Source: Tetragenococcus muriaticus DSM 15685 (GTDB taxonomy: Bacteria > Bacillota > Bacilli > Lactobacillales > Enterococcaceae). From it: 47,983 bases of DNA. Under the pieces are notes generated by a model, which had not been told where the DNA came from, did no database searches, and was given only the letters and a program-made list of their open reading frames with translations. The stretch covers positions 1-47,983 of the forward strand of contig NZ_AUIQ01000012.1 of assembly GCF_000423785.1 (NCBI RefSeq), in the 5' to 3' direction. Below, in pieces: positions 15,118 through 24,656 of this stretch; position 1 is the first letter of the stretch; each line of letters begins with the position of its first letter. A program made the translations under genes and the position numbers.

Positions 15118-15705
15118 ATGGAATTTAAAGTCTGAAAAAATTTGGTTTAACCTATCTTCGTTACTTGTCAAGTTTTTAATAGCTTCAGTTAATAAAGTGG
15201 TAATTTCCTCGTCTGAAGGTTTCATTATATTTGCAGAAGTCAAAGCAGCAAGACCGGTCACTATAATCCAAAAACCTGTATACAAAGCAGAAAGCTTATC
15301 TTGTGGTAAGTCTTTATACTCGGGTTCTTGTTGTGCAAGGTTGACAAAATAATCGAAAGAAAACTTTTGAATTGAACTGTCTTCCAAATTTTCTTCTAAA
15401 TATAAGGCCTTATACAATTGCTTTTCTTTAGTAGCAAACTTAATATAGTTAAACCCTAAATCAACTAACTTATCTCCAGTTTGTTCTTTTGGAAGAACTT
15501 CAGCAGAAAGATAGTCAAATATTTCTTTAAGCAATTCTTGCTTTAAATCTTCCATGTTTTTGAACTCTAAATAAATTGGCTGTGTGGAACATTTCATTTT
15601 GGCCGCAATATTACGCGCAGTAAACTTAGAAAAACCCTCTTTTGCAACAACTTCGTAAGCCGCCTCTAAAATTTGATTTCTAGTAATCGTTTTCTTTCTT
15701 GCCAT
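15115..15705 (-). CDS. TetR/AcrR-family regulator
   Basis: A 196-residue repressor-type protein. Residues 1-55 hold the TetR helix-turn-helix (ITRNQILEAAYEVVAKEGFSKFTARNIAAKMKCSTQPIYLEFKN). The rest is a helical ligand-binding and dimer domain with a hydrophobic region (FWIIVTGLAALTSANIM) near residues 147-163. It converges with the flavodoxin gene and diverges from the aminopeptidase gene. AAGGAGG precedes the ATG. A palindrome overlaps its -10, which suggests autorepression. The regulated pathway and ligand are not evident. Confidence 0.92.
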   Translation of the reverse strand: MARKKTITRNQILEAAYEVVAKEGFSKFTARNIAAKMKCSTQPIYLEFKNMEDLKQELLKEIFDYLSAEVLPKEQTGDKLVDLGFNYIKFATKEKQLYKALYLEENLEDSSIQKFSFDYFVNLAQQEPEYKDLPQDKLSALYTGFWIIVTGLAALTSANIMKPSDEEITTLLTEAIKNLTSNEDRLNQIFSDFKFH

Positions 15706-15721
15706 ATATTCCTGCCTCCTT

Positions 15722-15748
15722 AAATGATTATACCGTTATTTATCATTT
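15722..15748. promoter_or_regulatory. Candidate TetR operator over its own promoter
   Basis: AAATGAT (15722-15728) and ATCATTT (15742-15748) form an inverted repeat with a 13-base spacer. The minus-strand -10 TATAAT (15727-15732) lies within it, just upstream of the TetR gene. Size and position suit a TetR-type autoregulatory site; binding is inferred. Confidence 0.5.
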
Positions 15749-15911
15749 TATTTATTTTACCATTTTTTTTCACTAAAGCAAAATAACAAGTAAACTTCTT
15801 TATTTTTTTAAAGTAAACATTAAAAAAGGGGCCCGCTTTACTACTTCCAACAAGTTGTTTCTGTTTTATCTTAGTGTTATTATACTAAAGTATACAAAGG
15901 AGGAAAGAAAT

Positions 15912-17147
15912 ATGGATCTAGCAAAATTTGAAGAAAATTTAAACAAATACGCTCAATTAATCGTAGAGGTTGGCATCAATGTCCAACAATCACACACCGT
16001 TGTGTTACAAATTAGCGTCGAACAAGCCCAATTAGCACGTTTGATTACTAAAAAAGCTTATGAGCTTAAAGCTGCTGAAGTTATTGTAGAGTGGTCAGAC
16101 GAAGAAATTCAAAAAGAATTTTTAACAAACGCAGCATTTGATCGGATACAAAATTTCCCTCAATATAAAATTCAACAAGCTAATGAATGGATCGAAAAAG
16201 GAGCAAGCCGCATTTCAGTAATATCTTCTGATCCACAGGCCTTAGCAGACGTTGACAGCCAACGTGTAGCTGCTTATCAAAAAGCAGCCGGCAAAGGGTT
16301 AATCAATTTACGTAAAGCAACTCAGTCAAATAAAGTGAGCTGGACAGTTGTTGCAGCAGCAGGAGAAAATTGGGCTAAAAGAGTGTTTCCTGAATTATCA
16401 ACAGATGAAGCTGTAAAAACGCTTTGGGAAGAAATATTCAAAACAACTCGCGTCGATCGTAAAGACCCTATTGCTGCTTGGAAAGAACATGACGAAGCCT
16501 TAGAGAAAAAAGCCGATACATTAAACCAACAACAGTTTGCCGCTCTTCACTATCAAGCTCCTGGAACAGATTTAACAATAGGTCTACCAGAAAATCATTT
16601 GTGGGAAGGCGCAGGTAGTTTTAATTCAAGAGGAGAAAAATTTATTGCAAATATGCCAACCGAAGAAGTATTTACTGCTCCTGATAGTCAAAAAGTGAAT
16701 GGTGTTATTGCAAGTACAAAACCATTAAGCTATGCCGGAACAATTATTTCCGGAATGAAATTTACTTTTGAAAATGGAAAAGTTGTAGATTTTTCAGCGG
16801 AAAAAGGACAAGATGTATTAGAACAACTGTTAGAAACTGACGAAGGAGCTAAATACCTAGGCGAAGTTGCATTAGTGCCTGATCCTTCTCCTATCTCTCA
16901 ATCAGGCATTATTTTTTTCAACACCTTGTTTGACGAAAATGCCTCCAATCACTTAGCACTGGGATCTGCGTATGCCTTCAACTTACAAGGTGGTACTGAA
17001 ATGGATGAACAAGAACTTGAGGAACGGGGGTTAAATTCGAGTCAGACACATGTTGATTTCATGGTAGGTTCGAATCAAATGTCTATTGATGGTATAAAAA
17101 AAGATGGAACAGTTATTCCAGTTTTTCGTAATGGCGACTGGGCGTAA
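15912..17147 (+). CDS. pepS: M29-family aminopeptidase (PepS/AmpS-like)
   Basis: A 411-residue metallo-aminopeptidase of the thermophilic aminopeptidase family, which removes N-terminal residues from peptides in the cytosol. Recognisable blocks are the N-terminal LAKFEENLNKYAQLIVEVGINVQQ, the LTIGLPENHLWEGAG and FIANMPTEEVFTAPD segments near residues 225-260 (Glu ligands), and the C-terminal SQTHVDFMVGSNQMSIDG with the His-x-Asp pair. The frame opens at 15855, but AAAGGAGG is 10 bases before the ATG at 15912, which also matches the family start. It stands alone. Substrate range is not predictable, though PepS of lactic acid bacteria prefers Arg and aromatic residues. Confidence 0.93.
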   Translation: MDLAKFEENLNKYAQLIVEVGINVQQSHTVVLQISVEQAQLARLITKKAYELKAAEVIVEWSDEEIQKEFLTNAAFDRIQNFPQYKIQQANEWIEKGASRISVISSDPQALADVDSQRVAAYQKAAGKGLINLRKATQSNKVSWTVVAAAGENWAKRVFPELSTDEAVKTLWEEIFKTTRVDRKDPIAAWKEHDEALEKKADTLNQQQFAALHYQAPGTDLTIGLPENHLWEGAGSFNSRGEKFIANMPTEEVFTAPDSQKVNGVIASTKPLSYAGTIISGMKFTFENGKVVDFSAEKGQDVLEQLLETDEGAKYLGEVALVPDPSPISQSGIIFFNTLFDENASNHLALGSAYAFNLQGGTEMDEQELEERGLNSSQTHVDFMVGSNQMSIDGIKKDGTVIPVFRNGDWA

Positions 17148-17369
17148 TTAAATTTCTAATAGGGGCGAAGATAGGTCTTTTTCGACGATATTTCATCAAG
17201 TAAACATCCAAGTCAATTTGTTATTGTAAAATATGTTTATGTGTGAATACATTATGGTTAGAAAATGCTGTCTAAGCCTCTTTTTCTATCTTTTGCATCA
17301 TAAGTTTTTTACATAGTAAAAAAAGCAAATTTTTGATAAAATCAATTTTATATAGAAGGGATGAAAACA

Positions 17370-18017
17370 ATGACCCCAAATCGTGAAGATTACCTCAAGC
17401 TTATTTTAGAATTAGGTGGTGATCAAGTAAAAATCAATAATAAACAAATCGTTTCAGGTTTGGTAGTATCTCCCGCTTCCGTTAGTGAAATGATTACGAA
17501 ATTAGTAAAAGAAAAACTTGTCGAACACACTCCCTATCAAGGCGTCCAATTGACAACTACCGGCTTAAAAAAAGCCAGTGCGCTTGTGAGACGTCATCGA
17601 CTTTGGGAAGTTTTTTTAGTTGAACATTTAAAATATAGCTGGAATGAAGTACATGATGATGCTGAAGTCCTTGAGCATGTTACCTCTGAAACTCTGGCTG
17701 ATCATTTAGACGACTATTTAGAGCATCCAAGTTATTGCCCGCATGGAGGAATGATTCCTAAAATAGATCAATTAGTCCATGAGAAAAAAAGAGAAAAACT
17801 CAGTGATTACCCAGTAGGAGCAAAAATTCGAATTGCTCGTGTTCTTGATGAACGTGAGCTATTAGACTATCTAGTTTCTATTGACTTAGTCATCAATGAA
17901 GAGTATACAATTACTGACATAGCTGCCTATGAAGGAGATATTACTCTTAAAAACCAAAAGAAAACCGTACAAGTAAGCTATAAAGCAGCAGATACTATAT
18001 TTGTTGATAAGCTTTAA
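17370..18017 (+). CDS. efaR: Manganese-dependent DtxR/MntR-family regulator (EfaR-like)
   Basis: A 215-residue metalloregulator. The N-terminal winged helix (TPNREDYLKLILELGGDQVKINNKQI, then VSPASVSEMITKLVKEKLVEH) is followed by the metal-binding dimer domain with RRHRLWEVFLVEHL, HDDAEVLEHVTSE and HPSYCPHGG, which supply His, Glu and Cys ligands. A C-terminal SH3-like FeoA domain starts about residue 145. It closely resembles Enterococcus EfaR, which represses manganese uptake genes such as efaCBA. The ATG at 17370 has GAAGGG eight bases upstream; the ATG at 17361 touches it and is rejected. zwf follows 32 bases downstream and may be cotranscribed. No metal transporter gene is in the window. 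Confidence 0.92.
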   Translation: MTPNREDYLKLILELGGDQVKINNKQIVSGLVVSPASVSEMITKLVKEKLVEHTPYQGVQLTTTGLKKASALVRRHRLWEVFLVEHLKYSWNEVHDDAEVLEHVTSETLADHLDDYLEHPSYCPHGGMIPKIDQLVHEKKREKLSDYPVGAKIRIARVLDERELLDYLVSIDLVINEEYTITDIAAYEGDITLKNQKKTVQVSYKAADTIFVDKL

Positions 18018-18049
18018 TGGTTACTTTTTTATTCAAAGGAGTGAAAAAA

Positions 18050-19570
18050 ATGGATCAAAAAAATGTATTGTTTACCATTTTCGGAGGAACAGGTGACTTA
18101 GCAAGACGCAAATTATACCCTTCCTTATTTCGTTTGTATCAGAAGGGAAATTTAGGCGAAGATTTCGCTGTCATTGGTACAGCACGTCGCCCATGGAGTG
18201 ATGAAACGTATCACGAAGTAATCAAAAGCTCTATCGCTAGCTTCCAGCCATCAAACAAGGAGGCAGAAGATTTTGCTTCCCATTTTTATTATCAATCTCA
18301 TAATGTTAAAGATACACAACATTATGACGCATTAAAAAAATTAAGCGATGAATTAGATGAGAAATACAGTATTCAAGGAAACCGGATTTTTTATCTAGCC
18401 ATGTCTCCAAATTTTTTTGGTACGATTGTCTCCCACCTAAAATCTCAAGGATTACTTAATACAAATGGTTACCATCGTGTCATTATCGAAAAACCATTTG
18501 GCAATGACTATCAATCAGCGGCTGACTTAAATGATGAAATTAATCAAGTTTTTACTGAAGAAGAAATTTATCGTATCGATCATTACTTAGGGAAAGAAAT
18601 GATTCAAAATATTTCAGCCATTCGCTTTGCTAATTTGATTTTTGAATCGATTTGGAATAATCGATACATTGATAACATTCAAATTAGTTTAGCTGAAGAC
18701 GTAGGCGTTGAAGAACGTGGCGGCTACTATGATAAAAGCGGCGCTCTAAAGGATATGGTACAAAATCATATATTACAAATGCTATCATTACTAGCAATGG
18801 AACCCCCAGTTGCTTTTTCGGAAAAAGAAATTCGTACAGAAAAAATTAAAGCTTTAGAATCCATTCGCATGTTTTCTGAAGAAGAAGTACGAAAGAACTT
18901 TGTACGCGGACAATATGTTGCCGGAGAAATTGGTGATGATCAGTTCCGAGGTTACCGAGAAGAAGAAAATGTAGATGAAAATTCATTAACGGAAACTTTT
19001 GTTGCGGGTAAGTTTTTAATCGATAACTTCCGTTGGTCCGGAGTTCCTTTTTATGTACGTACTGGTAAACGACTAACAGAAAAAGGAACTCGTATTAACG
19101 TAGTCTTCAAACAAGTACCTGTAAATGTTTTTAAAGATTCTGTCACTGGTCCTTGCGATCAAAAAAGCCTAGCTCCTAATATTTTAACCATTTATATCCA
19201 ACCAACAGAAGGTTTTTCACTAACTTTAAATGGCAAAGAAATTGGTCAAGGATTCCAAACAGATCCGATAAAATTAGAGCATCGTAATAGTTCCGATATT
19301 ATCGAAAATACGCCAGAAGCTTATGAAAAATTGTTACTCGACGCTTTAAATGGAGACGGAACAAACTTTACTCATTGGGACGAAGTCGCTCAGTCTTGGA
19401 AAATTGTAGATCGCATTCGAGAAACATGGGATAAAGATCAACAAACACCTCCTGGCTATCGAGCTGGAACAATGGGACCTGATGAAGCCTACCAATTACT
19501 CGAAAAAGAAGGACGCCATTGGGTTTGGGAACCAGATGAATGGTACCGCCAGCGAGGCTTATTAAAATAG
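18050..19570 (+). CDS. zwf: Glucose-6-phosphate 1-dehydrogenase
   Basis: A 506-residue enzyme that oxidises glucose-6-phosphate with NADP+ at the head of the pentose phosphate pathway. The coenzyme loop is FGGTGDLARRKLYPSLF (residues 9-25); the catalytic block is RIDHYLGKEMIQN, containing the conserved His, and VIIEKPFG precedes it. The length is normal for the family. The frame opens at 18017 beside the efaR stop, but AAAGGAG lies before the ATG at 18050, which is the right start. It is ended by a strong terminator shared with ileS. High confidence. Confidence 0.97.
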   Translation: MDQKNVLFTIFGGTGDLARRKLYPSLFRLYQKGNLGEDFAVIGTARRPWSDETYHEVIKSSIASFQPSNKEAEDFASHFYYQSHNVKDTQHYDALKKLSDELDEKYSIQGNRIFYLAMSPNFFGTIVSHLKSQGLLNTNGYHRVIIEKPFGNDYQSAADLNDEINQVFTEEEIYRIDHYLGKEMIQNISAIRFANLIFESIWNNRYIDNIQISLAEDVGVEERGGYYDKSGALKDMVQNHILQMLSLLAMEPPVAFSEKEIRTEKIKALESIRMFSEEEVRKNFVRGQYVAGEIGDDQFRGYREEENVDENSLTETFVAGKFLIDNFRWSGVPFYVRTGKRLTEKGTRINVVFKQVPVNVFKDSVTGPCDQKSLAPNILTIYIQPTEGFSLTLNGKEIGQGFQTDPIKLEHRNSSDIIENTPEAYEKLLLDALNGDGTNFTHWDEVAQSWKIVDRIRETWDKDQQTPPGYRAGTMGPDEAYQLLEKEGRHWVWEPDEWYRQRGLLK

Positions 19571-19607
19571 CAAAAATACCAAAGAGCTAAAGTAAATTTT
19601 TTATAAT

Positions 19608-19671
19608 AAAAATACCCGAACTATATAGAGAAGAGGCAAAATGGCCTTCTCTTATAGTTCGGGTATTTTAT
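19608..19671. terminator. Bidirectional terminator between zwf and ileS
   Basis: AAAATACCCGAACTATA pairs with TATAGTTCGGGTATTTT, and an inner AGAAGAGGC/GCCTTCTCT stem continues the hairpin. A/T runs flank both sides. It lies between the convergent zwf and ileS stop codons. Confidence 0.92.
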
Positions 19672-19683
19672 TTTGCTTTTAGG

Positions 19684-22476
19684 CTATTCGAATCCTTCTT
19701 GGATAGCTTCTGGATGTTCATCTTCTACAATTGCCGCACAATGCGCACACATTGTAGGGAAATGTTCATTTTCTCCTACGCTTGTCCTCATTTGACGACA
19801 ACGTTGACAAACTTCCCCATCGGCTTTTTCCACCATGATAGCTACATCTTCAAAAACTACTGCCTCTTCAGGTGCTTTTTCATTAGCATCTTTAATTGTG
19901 AAAAAGTCAGGAGAGACAATTAATAATTGAGCGATATTAGCATCCACAGCATTCAACATAGCTGATACTTGTTCATTAGGATAAATCGTTACCTTAGCTT
20001 CCATTGATTTACCAATTAGTTTTTCATTTCTAGCAATTTCTAAAGCTTTCAATACTTTATCCCGGAAATTCATAAACGCCGTCCAAATATCCATTAACTC
20101 TTCTTGGTTAGAATAAACTTGGTAAGCAGGAAAATCTGTTAATTGAACATATTCTTCCTCTTCTTCGACATAAGACCAGATTTCTTCGGCTGTATGTGGA
20201 ACAATTGGCGTTAACAATTTCGCAATAGCTACTGTAGCTTGGTAAAAAACAGTTTGCATGCAACGACGTTCGTAACTATCTTCTTCTTCAATATAAACAA
20301 CATCTTTAGCAAAATCTAGATAAAAGGAAGATAAGTCATCTGTAATAAAATTCAAAATTGTACGATAAACATGTAAAAAGTCATATTTATCATAGCCATT
20401 ATCACGTACTTCTTTGATTACTTCATTTAAACGAATCATCATATACTTATCCACAGAACGTAAGTCAACAAATGCTATGCCATCTGTTTGAGGATCAAAA
20501 TCACTTGTATTAGCTAATAAAAATCTCACCGTATTTCTGATTTTCCGATAAACTTCAGATACTTGTTTTAAGATATCCATCGAAACTCTGACGTCTGATT
20601 CATAATCAACACTGCCAACCCACAAACGTAAGATATCTGCACCCATTTGTTTAAGAACTTTATCTGGCACGATCGTATTGCCTAAAGATTTACTCATTTT
20701 CCGACCTTCGCCATCTAAAGTAAACCCTTGAGAAAGAACGGATTTATAAGGCGCCACACCATTAATAGCCACGCTAGTTGTTATATTAGAATTGAACCAG
20801 CCGCGATATTGGTCAGAGCCTTCTAAATACATATCAGCAGGAAATGTTAATTCAGGACGTTGTTGTAAAACTGCTTCGTGAGAAGAACCTGAATCAAACC
20901 ATACGTCCATAATATCAGTTTCTTTAGTAAATTTACCATTTGGCGAAGCAGGATGCGTAAAACCTTCTGGTAACAAATCTTTAGCTTCACGTTCAAACCA
21001 AACGTTAGAGCCATATTCTTCAAATAATTGAGCCACATGCTCAACTGTTTCTGGTGTAATAATAGCATCGCCATTTTCTGCATAAAAAATTGGTAATGGA
21101 ACACCCCAAGTACGCTGTCTTGAAATTACCCAATCTCCTCGATCACGAATCATATTATACATACGTGTTTCGCCCCATGGGATAATCCAATCTACTCTTT
21201 TGACTTCATCTAAAATATTTTGACGAAATTTATCAATCGAAATAAACCACTGCGGCGTTGCTCTATAAATGACCGGTTTTTTAGTTCGCCAATCATGAGG
21301 ATAACTATGAACAAGAAAATCGAGTTTTAACAATGCACCTTTTTCTTGCAATAGTTCAGTAATCATCGGATTGGCCTTATCATAAAAGACACCTTCAAAA
21401 CCAGGGGCTTCTTCAGTAAATACACCTCGACTATCAATTGGTGAAAGAACAGGAAGTCCATATTTTTTGGCTACATAGTAGTCATCTTCCCCATGTCCAG
21501 GTGAAGTATGAACTAGACCAGTACCTGTATCTAAAGTGACATGGTCTCCTAAAATTAATAAAGAAGTACGATCATAAAACGGGTGCTGTGCTGTTATATT
21601 TTCTAATTGTGCTCCCTTAAATTCTTGTAGAATTTTTACTTCTTCCCATCCTAATTGTGCTTGAACATCTTCTAATAAATCTTTAGCAATAACATATTTA
21701 TTCCCATCTGCCTTTAGTTGAACATAAGTAAAATCTGGATGAACAGTAATCGCCAAGTTAGAAGGAATCGTCCATGGTGTAGTTGTCCAAATGATAAAGG
21801 AAGTATCTTGATCTAAAAGACCTTTGCCATCAACTACCTTAAAGGCTACATAAATCGAAGGCGATTTGATATCCTTGTATTCAATTTCTGCTTCTGCTAG
21901 GGAGGATTCACTTGAAGGTGACCAATGAATAGGCTTCATCCCTTTATAGATATATCCTTTTTCTGCCATTTTCCCAAAAACACTAATCTCTGCAGCTTCG
22001 TAACTAGGAGCTAAAGTTAAATAAGGATTTTCCCAATCGCCTTGAACGCCTAAACGTTTGAAGTCTTCTCGTTGTTTATCAACTTGAGTTAACGCATATT
22101 CATAACACTTTTGTCGATACTCTGCTGTCGACATTTCTTTTCTTTTAATTCCTTTATTGGCTAATATTTGCTCAATTGGTAAGCCATGTGTGTCCCAACC
22201 AGGAACATAAGGAGCTCGGAAACCAGACATTGATTTTGCCCGCATAATAATATCTTTACTAATCTTATTTAATGCGTGTCCAATATGAATATTTCCGTTA
22301 GCAAATGGAGGGCCATCGTGTAAAACAAAGGTTGGTTTGCCTTCATTTATTTTTTGGCGTTTGCCATAAACGTCATTTTCTTCCCATTCTTGTTGCCAAT
22401 TTCCTTCACGATTAGGTAGATTGCCGCGCATTGGAAATTTGGTCTTTCCTAAATGAAGTGTATCTTTCATTTTCAT
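19684..22476 (-). CDS. ileS: Isoleucyl-tRNA synthetase
   Basis: A 930-residue class I synthetase that charges tRNA-Ile. The HIGH motif is in [11 protein letters not shown] near residue 67. The CP1 editing domain lies at about 190-390 with [14 protein letters not shown]. The KMSKS motif is in [10 protein letters not shown] near residue 595. A C-terminal zinc site is CQRC and CAHC. Of several possible Met starts, the ATG at 22476 ([18 protein letters not shown]) has GAGAGG nine bases upstream and agrees with the family; the one at 22485 touches the ribosome site. Transcription passes a T-box leader upstream, so it is induced when uncharged tRNA-Ile builds up. It follows divIVA, a usual Firmicute order. 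Confidence 0.97.
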   Translation of the reverse strand: MKMKDTLHLGKTKFPMRGNLPNREGNWQQEWEENDVYGKRQKINEGKPTFVLHDGPPFANGNIHIGHALNKISKDIIMRAKSMSGFRAPYVPGWDTHGLPIEQILANKGIKRKEMSTAEYRQKCYEYALTQVDKQREDFKRLGVQGDWENPYLTLAPSYEAAEISVFGKMAEKGYIYKGMKPIHWSPSSESSLAEAEIEYKDIKSPSIYVAFKVVDGKGLLDQDTSFIIWTTTPWTIPSNLAITVHPDFTYVQLKADGNKYVIAKDLLEDVQAQLGWEEVKILQEFKGAQLENITAQHPFYDRTSLLILGDHVTLDTGTGLVHTSPGHGEDDYYVAKKYGLPVLSPIDSRGVFTEEAPGFEGVFYDKANPMITELLQEKGALLKLDFLVHSYPHDWRTKKPVIYRATPQWFISIDKFRQNILDEVKRVDWIIPWGETRMYNMIRDRGDWVISRQRTWGVPLPIFYAENGDAIITPETVEHVAQLFEEYGSNVWFEREAKDLLPEGFTHPASPNGKFTKETDIMDVWFDSGSSHEAVLQQRPELTFPADMYLEGSDQYRGWFNSNITTSVAINGVAPYKSVLSQGFTLDGEGRKMSKSLGNTIVPDKVLKQMGADILRLWVGSVDYESDVRVSMDILKQVSEVYRKIRNTVRFLLANTSDFDPQTDGIAFVDLRSVDKYMMIRLNEVIKEVRDNGYDKYDFLHVYRTILNFITDDLSSFYLDFAKDVVYIEEEDSYERRCMQTVFYQATVAIAKLLTPIVPHTAEEIWSYVEEEEEYVQLTDFPAYQVYSNQEELMDIWTAFMNFRDKVLKALEIARNEKLIGKSMEAKVTIYPNEQVSAMLNAVDANIAQLLIVSPDFFTIKDANEKAPEEAVVFEDVAIMVEKADGEVCQRCRQMRTSVGENEHFPTMCAHCAAIVEDEHPEAIQEGFE

Positions 22477-22571
22477 CCTATTCATCCTCTCATAAAACCC
22501 ATTTTAAATTTTTTATTCAAAAAACTTCAAAGCACGCACAAAAAAATAACTTATACCATAAAATTTCCATT

Positions 22572-22762
22572 AAAAAAACGCTCGCCCATAAAAGGGACGA
22601 ACGTGTCGTGGTACCACCCAAAGTTTGAAAATCTTATAATTTTCCTCTAGGGTCATTAACGCGACCAACCGTTATTCTTTACTTTTTTCAAGAATAAGAC
22701 TTGTAGAGGATCTAACGGAATGTAGGGTTTACCGGACTTTCACTAGCACCGGCTCGCTTTGA
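22572..22762 (-). promoter_or_regulatory. T-box riboswitch leader of ileS
   Basis: The leader lies between divIVA and ileS. On the minus strand the T-box sequence GGGTGGTACCACG (22607-22619) is followed by a terminator stem, CGTTCGTCCC with GGGCGAGCG, and a T-run at 22572-22578. Upstream is a stem-I distal hairpin (GAGCCGG ... GTGAAAGTCCGG). A likely specifier codon is ATC for isoleucine at 22709-22711. A stem-III-like hairpin uses TTATTCTT and AAGAATAA. Uncharged tRNA-Ile pairs with the specifier and T-box to favour the antiterminator. T-box identity is secure; the exact specifier is inferred. It fills the only gap above 300 bases without a gene. Confidence 0.93.
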
Positions 22763-22791
22763 AAATACAAACAGTTTTTCTATTCTACTTA

Positions 22792-23550
22792 CTATCGACT
22801 ATATTCTTCTGTATCTTCGTGATCATCTGTAGAAACAGGAACCACTCGATGGCTTGAATCAACTACTGAAACATCTTCGTCTTCTTCATCTCCATCAGCT
22901 GCTTCTGTTTCTTGCTCTGAAGTTGCTTGTTCCGAGTTTACTTCAGAGTCGTTTTCGTTGTCAAGTTCTTCAGCTAATATTTCGCGAAAAACTTCATGGC
23001 TATCTTGCACATAACTTGAAAATGGAGCAAGAATTTCATCCCATTCTGGGCTTTTCACTTGTTCTAACTGAGTTTCAAGCATTAAAGATAAATTATTATG
23101 GAATACTCTAGTTTTCTTTTTCAAGTCATTCGTTTCAGTTGTTAATTCACGCGCTTTTCGTGTAGCATCGCTCAAAATTTCTTTAGCACGTTCTTGAGCG
23201 GCTTGAGTTAGTTGGTCTGCTTGTTTTTCTGCATTAGCTACCAACTCATCAGCTTTATTTTGTGCTGAAGTAACAACCACTTCAGATTCCTTATTAGCAC
23301 TCTTTTTCACTTTATCAGCTGTATCTTGCGCAACAACAATGGACTGATTTAATGCATCTTTTAATTCATTAAAATACTCTAATTTTTCTTCTGCGTGTTT
23401 TAATGATTTTTCCATTTCACGATTTTTTTGTACGACTTCTTCATAATCTCTTACAACAATGTCCAAAAAATCGTCAACTTCGTCTTTTTCATAACCTCTC
23501 ATCTTTGTTTGGAAACTCTTATTCTGAATATCTAGCGGAGTTAATGCCAT
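22792..23550 (-). CDS. divIVA: Cell division protein DivIVA
   Basis: A 252-residue coiled-coil protein that marks curved membrane at poles and septa. The N-terminal lipid-binding domain is clear (MALTPLDIQNKSFQTKMRGYEKDEVDDFLD, residues 1-30), followed by a coiled coil to about 190 with repeated ADELVANAEKQADQ-type heptads. The last 55 residues are an acidic, disordered tail with many Glu, Asp and Ser (for example DGDEEDEDVSVVD). It is the last dcw gene before ileS and follows ylmH by 19 bases. GAGGTG precedes the ATG. Confidence 0.96.
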   Translation of the reverse strand: MALTPLDIQNKSFQTKMRGYEKDEVDDFLDIVVRDYEEVVQKNREMEKSLKHAEEKLEYFNELKDALNQSIVVAQDTADKVKKSANKESEVVVTSAQNKADELVANAEKQADQLTQAAQERAKEILSDATRKARELTTETNDLKKKTRVFHNNLSLMLETQLEQVKSPEWDEILAPFSSYVQDSHEVFREILAEELDNENDSEVNSEQATSEQETEAADGDEEDEDVSVVDSSHRVVPVSTDDHEDTEEYSR

Positions 23551-23569
23551 TTTCTTACACCTCTTTATT

Positions 23570-24352
23570 TTATTTACGTAATAGGCCTAAATTCAATCGA
23601 ATTTTCCCTTTTTTAGTTGTACCTTCTATGTCTTGAATTTGTAAACGCCCAAAACCTCGGATAGAGACAATATCTAATAAGTCTAAAACAAAATCCGGGC
23701 GTTGGGTAACTGCCCAGTTTACCTTCACTTTCTCACTTTCAACTAATTGCTTTGCTCGCTGTCTGGATATATTAAATAAAGTTGCTATAACATTATCTAG
23801 CCGTAAGGAGCTTACTGTTGTTGTTTCATCAGACCAACTATCCTTTGGCATTAAAATATCAACATAAGAGCGTTCTTCCAAGCGAGCTTTCACGTTGCCA
23901 ATCTTTGTCAATTGTAATTGGATATAATGGCTAATTTCTTTAGCGATAAAAACTTGCCAATTTTCACCATCTGATATGATATCACCGAGAAACTCCCGTT
24001 TAATTCCTGTACCAATCAAACTTCCTAATATTTTTCCATGACTCAAAACTGCAAATTTTTTAGGATAATGAACGTTAAATAATTCAATTTCAAAATCTTC
24101 TTGCGTAGGTTCGTAATACTCAGGAAAAATTAAACAACGTTTTCTTTCAGCAGCCTCATATCCTCCAAAAAGGCGAAAACGTAAGTCTGACTCTTGCCTA
24201 ACAAGCGTTTCTAAAATAAATGCTTGTCTAGGATCTAAAAATTCAGTCAATACTGGAGCGTATTGAATGTTTACTTGCTCAATCCAATCTTGAACTGTAT
24301 CAATAAACGGGCGTTCCTCGCTTCTAAAATGCTGATATACATTGGCATCCAT
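23570..24352 (-). CDS. ylmH: YlmH, S4-domain RNA-binding protein
   Basis: A 260-residue protein with an N-terminal family domain (MDANVYQHFRSEERPFID and LTEFLDPRQAFILETLV) and a C-terminal S4 RNA-binding domain, about residues 180-240 (SLRLDNVIATLFNISRQRAKQLVESEKVKVNW). Homologues bind the ribosome and act in ribosome-associated quality control in Bacillus; a division phenotype is known in pneumococcus. It sits between ylmG and divIVA as usual in this phylum. AGGGGG precedes the ATG. No anomaly seen. Confidence 0.94.
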   Translation of the reverse strand: MDANVYQHFRSEERPFIDTVQDWIEQVNIQYAPVLTEFLDPRQAFILETLVRQESDLRFRLFGGYEAAERKRCLIFPEYYEPTQEDFEIELFNVHYPKKFAVLSHGKILGSLIGTGIKREFLGDIISDGENWQVFIAKEISHYIQLQLTKIGNVKARLEERSYVDILMPKDSWSDETTTVSSLRLDNVIATLFNISRQRAKQLVESEKVKVNWAVTQRPDFVLDLLDIVSIRGFGRLQIQDIEGTTKKGKIRLNLGLLRK

Positions 24353-24368
24353 TGTTTCTTACCCCCTG

Positions 24369-24638
24369 CTAAAAAATAGCGACTATGATACGAGTCAATG
24401 CTTGTACGGCAAGTTGAAGTACAATAATAGCAAAAGCTATATTAAAATTTATCGGCCCAAGCGATAAGTTCAAATGATCAAATAAACTTAAATATGGTTC
24501 ACATATCCTACGCAGAAAGCGCCCAATAGCCGAATCATATCCCCCTGGAAACCAAGATAAAAGTGCATATACTACCAGTAAAATAGTGTACAAATATACA
24601 ATATCATTGACTAAATTTAATAATTGATAAAGTACGAT
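24369..24638 (-). CDS. ylmG: YlmG/YggT-family membrane protein, apparent AUC start
   Basis: An 89-residue YggT protein with two membrane segments. The family core is VVYALLSWFPGGYDSAIGRFLRRICEPYLSLF, followed by a second hydrophobic segment (INFNIAFAIIVLQLAVQALTRIIVAIF). The only standard start, TTG at 24593, has no ribosome site and would cut into the first membrane helix. The frame stays open upstream, and coding-like sequence (VLYQLLNLVNDIVYLYTILL) runs back to two ATC codons at 24641 and 24638, four and seven bases after GGAGG. I therefore place the start at the second ATC. It lies between sepF and ylmH; the role in septum assembly is known for homologues only broadly. The start is an inference. 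Confidence 0.78.
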   Translation of the reverse strand: MVLYQLLNLVNDIVYLYTILLVVYALLSWFPGGYDSAIGRFLRRICEPYLSLFDHLNLSLGPINFNIAFAIIVLQLAVQALTRIIVAIF

Positions 24639-24656
24639 GATACTTCCTCCTCTGGA

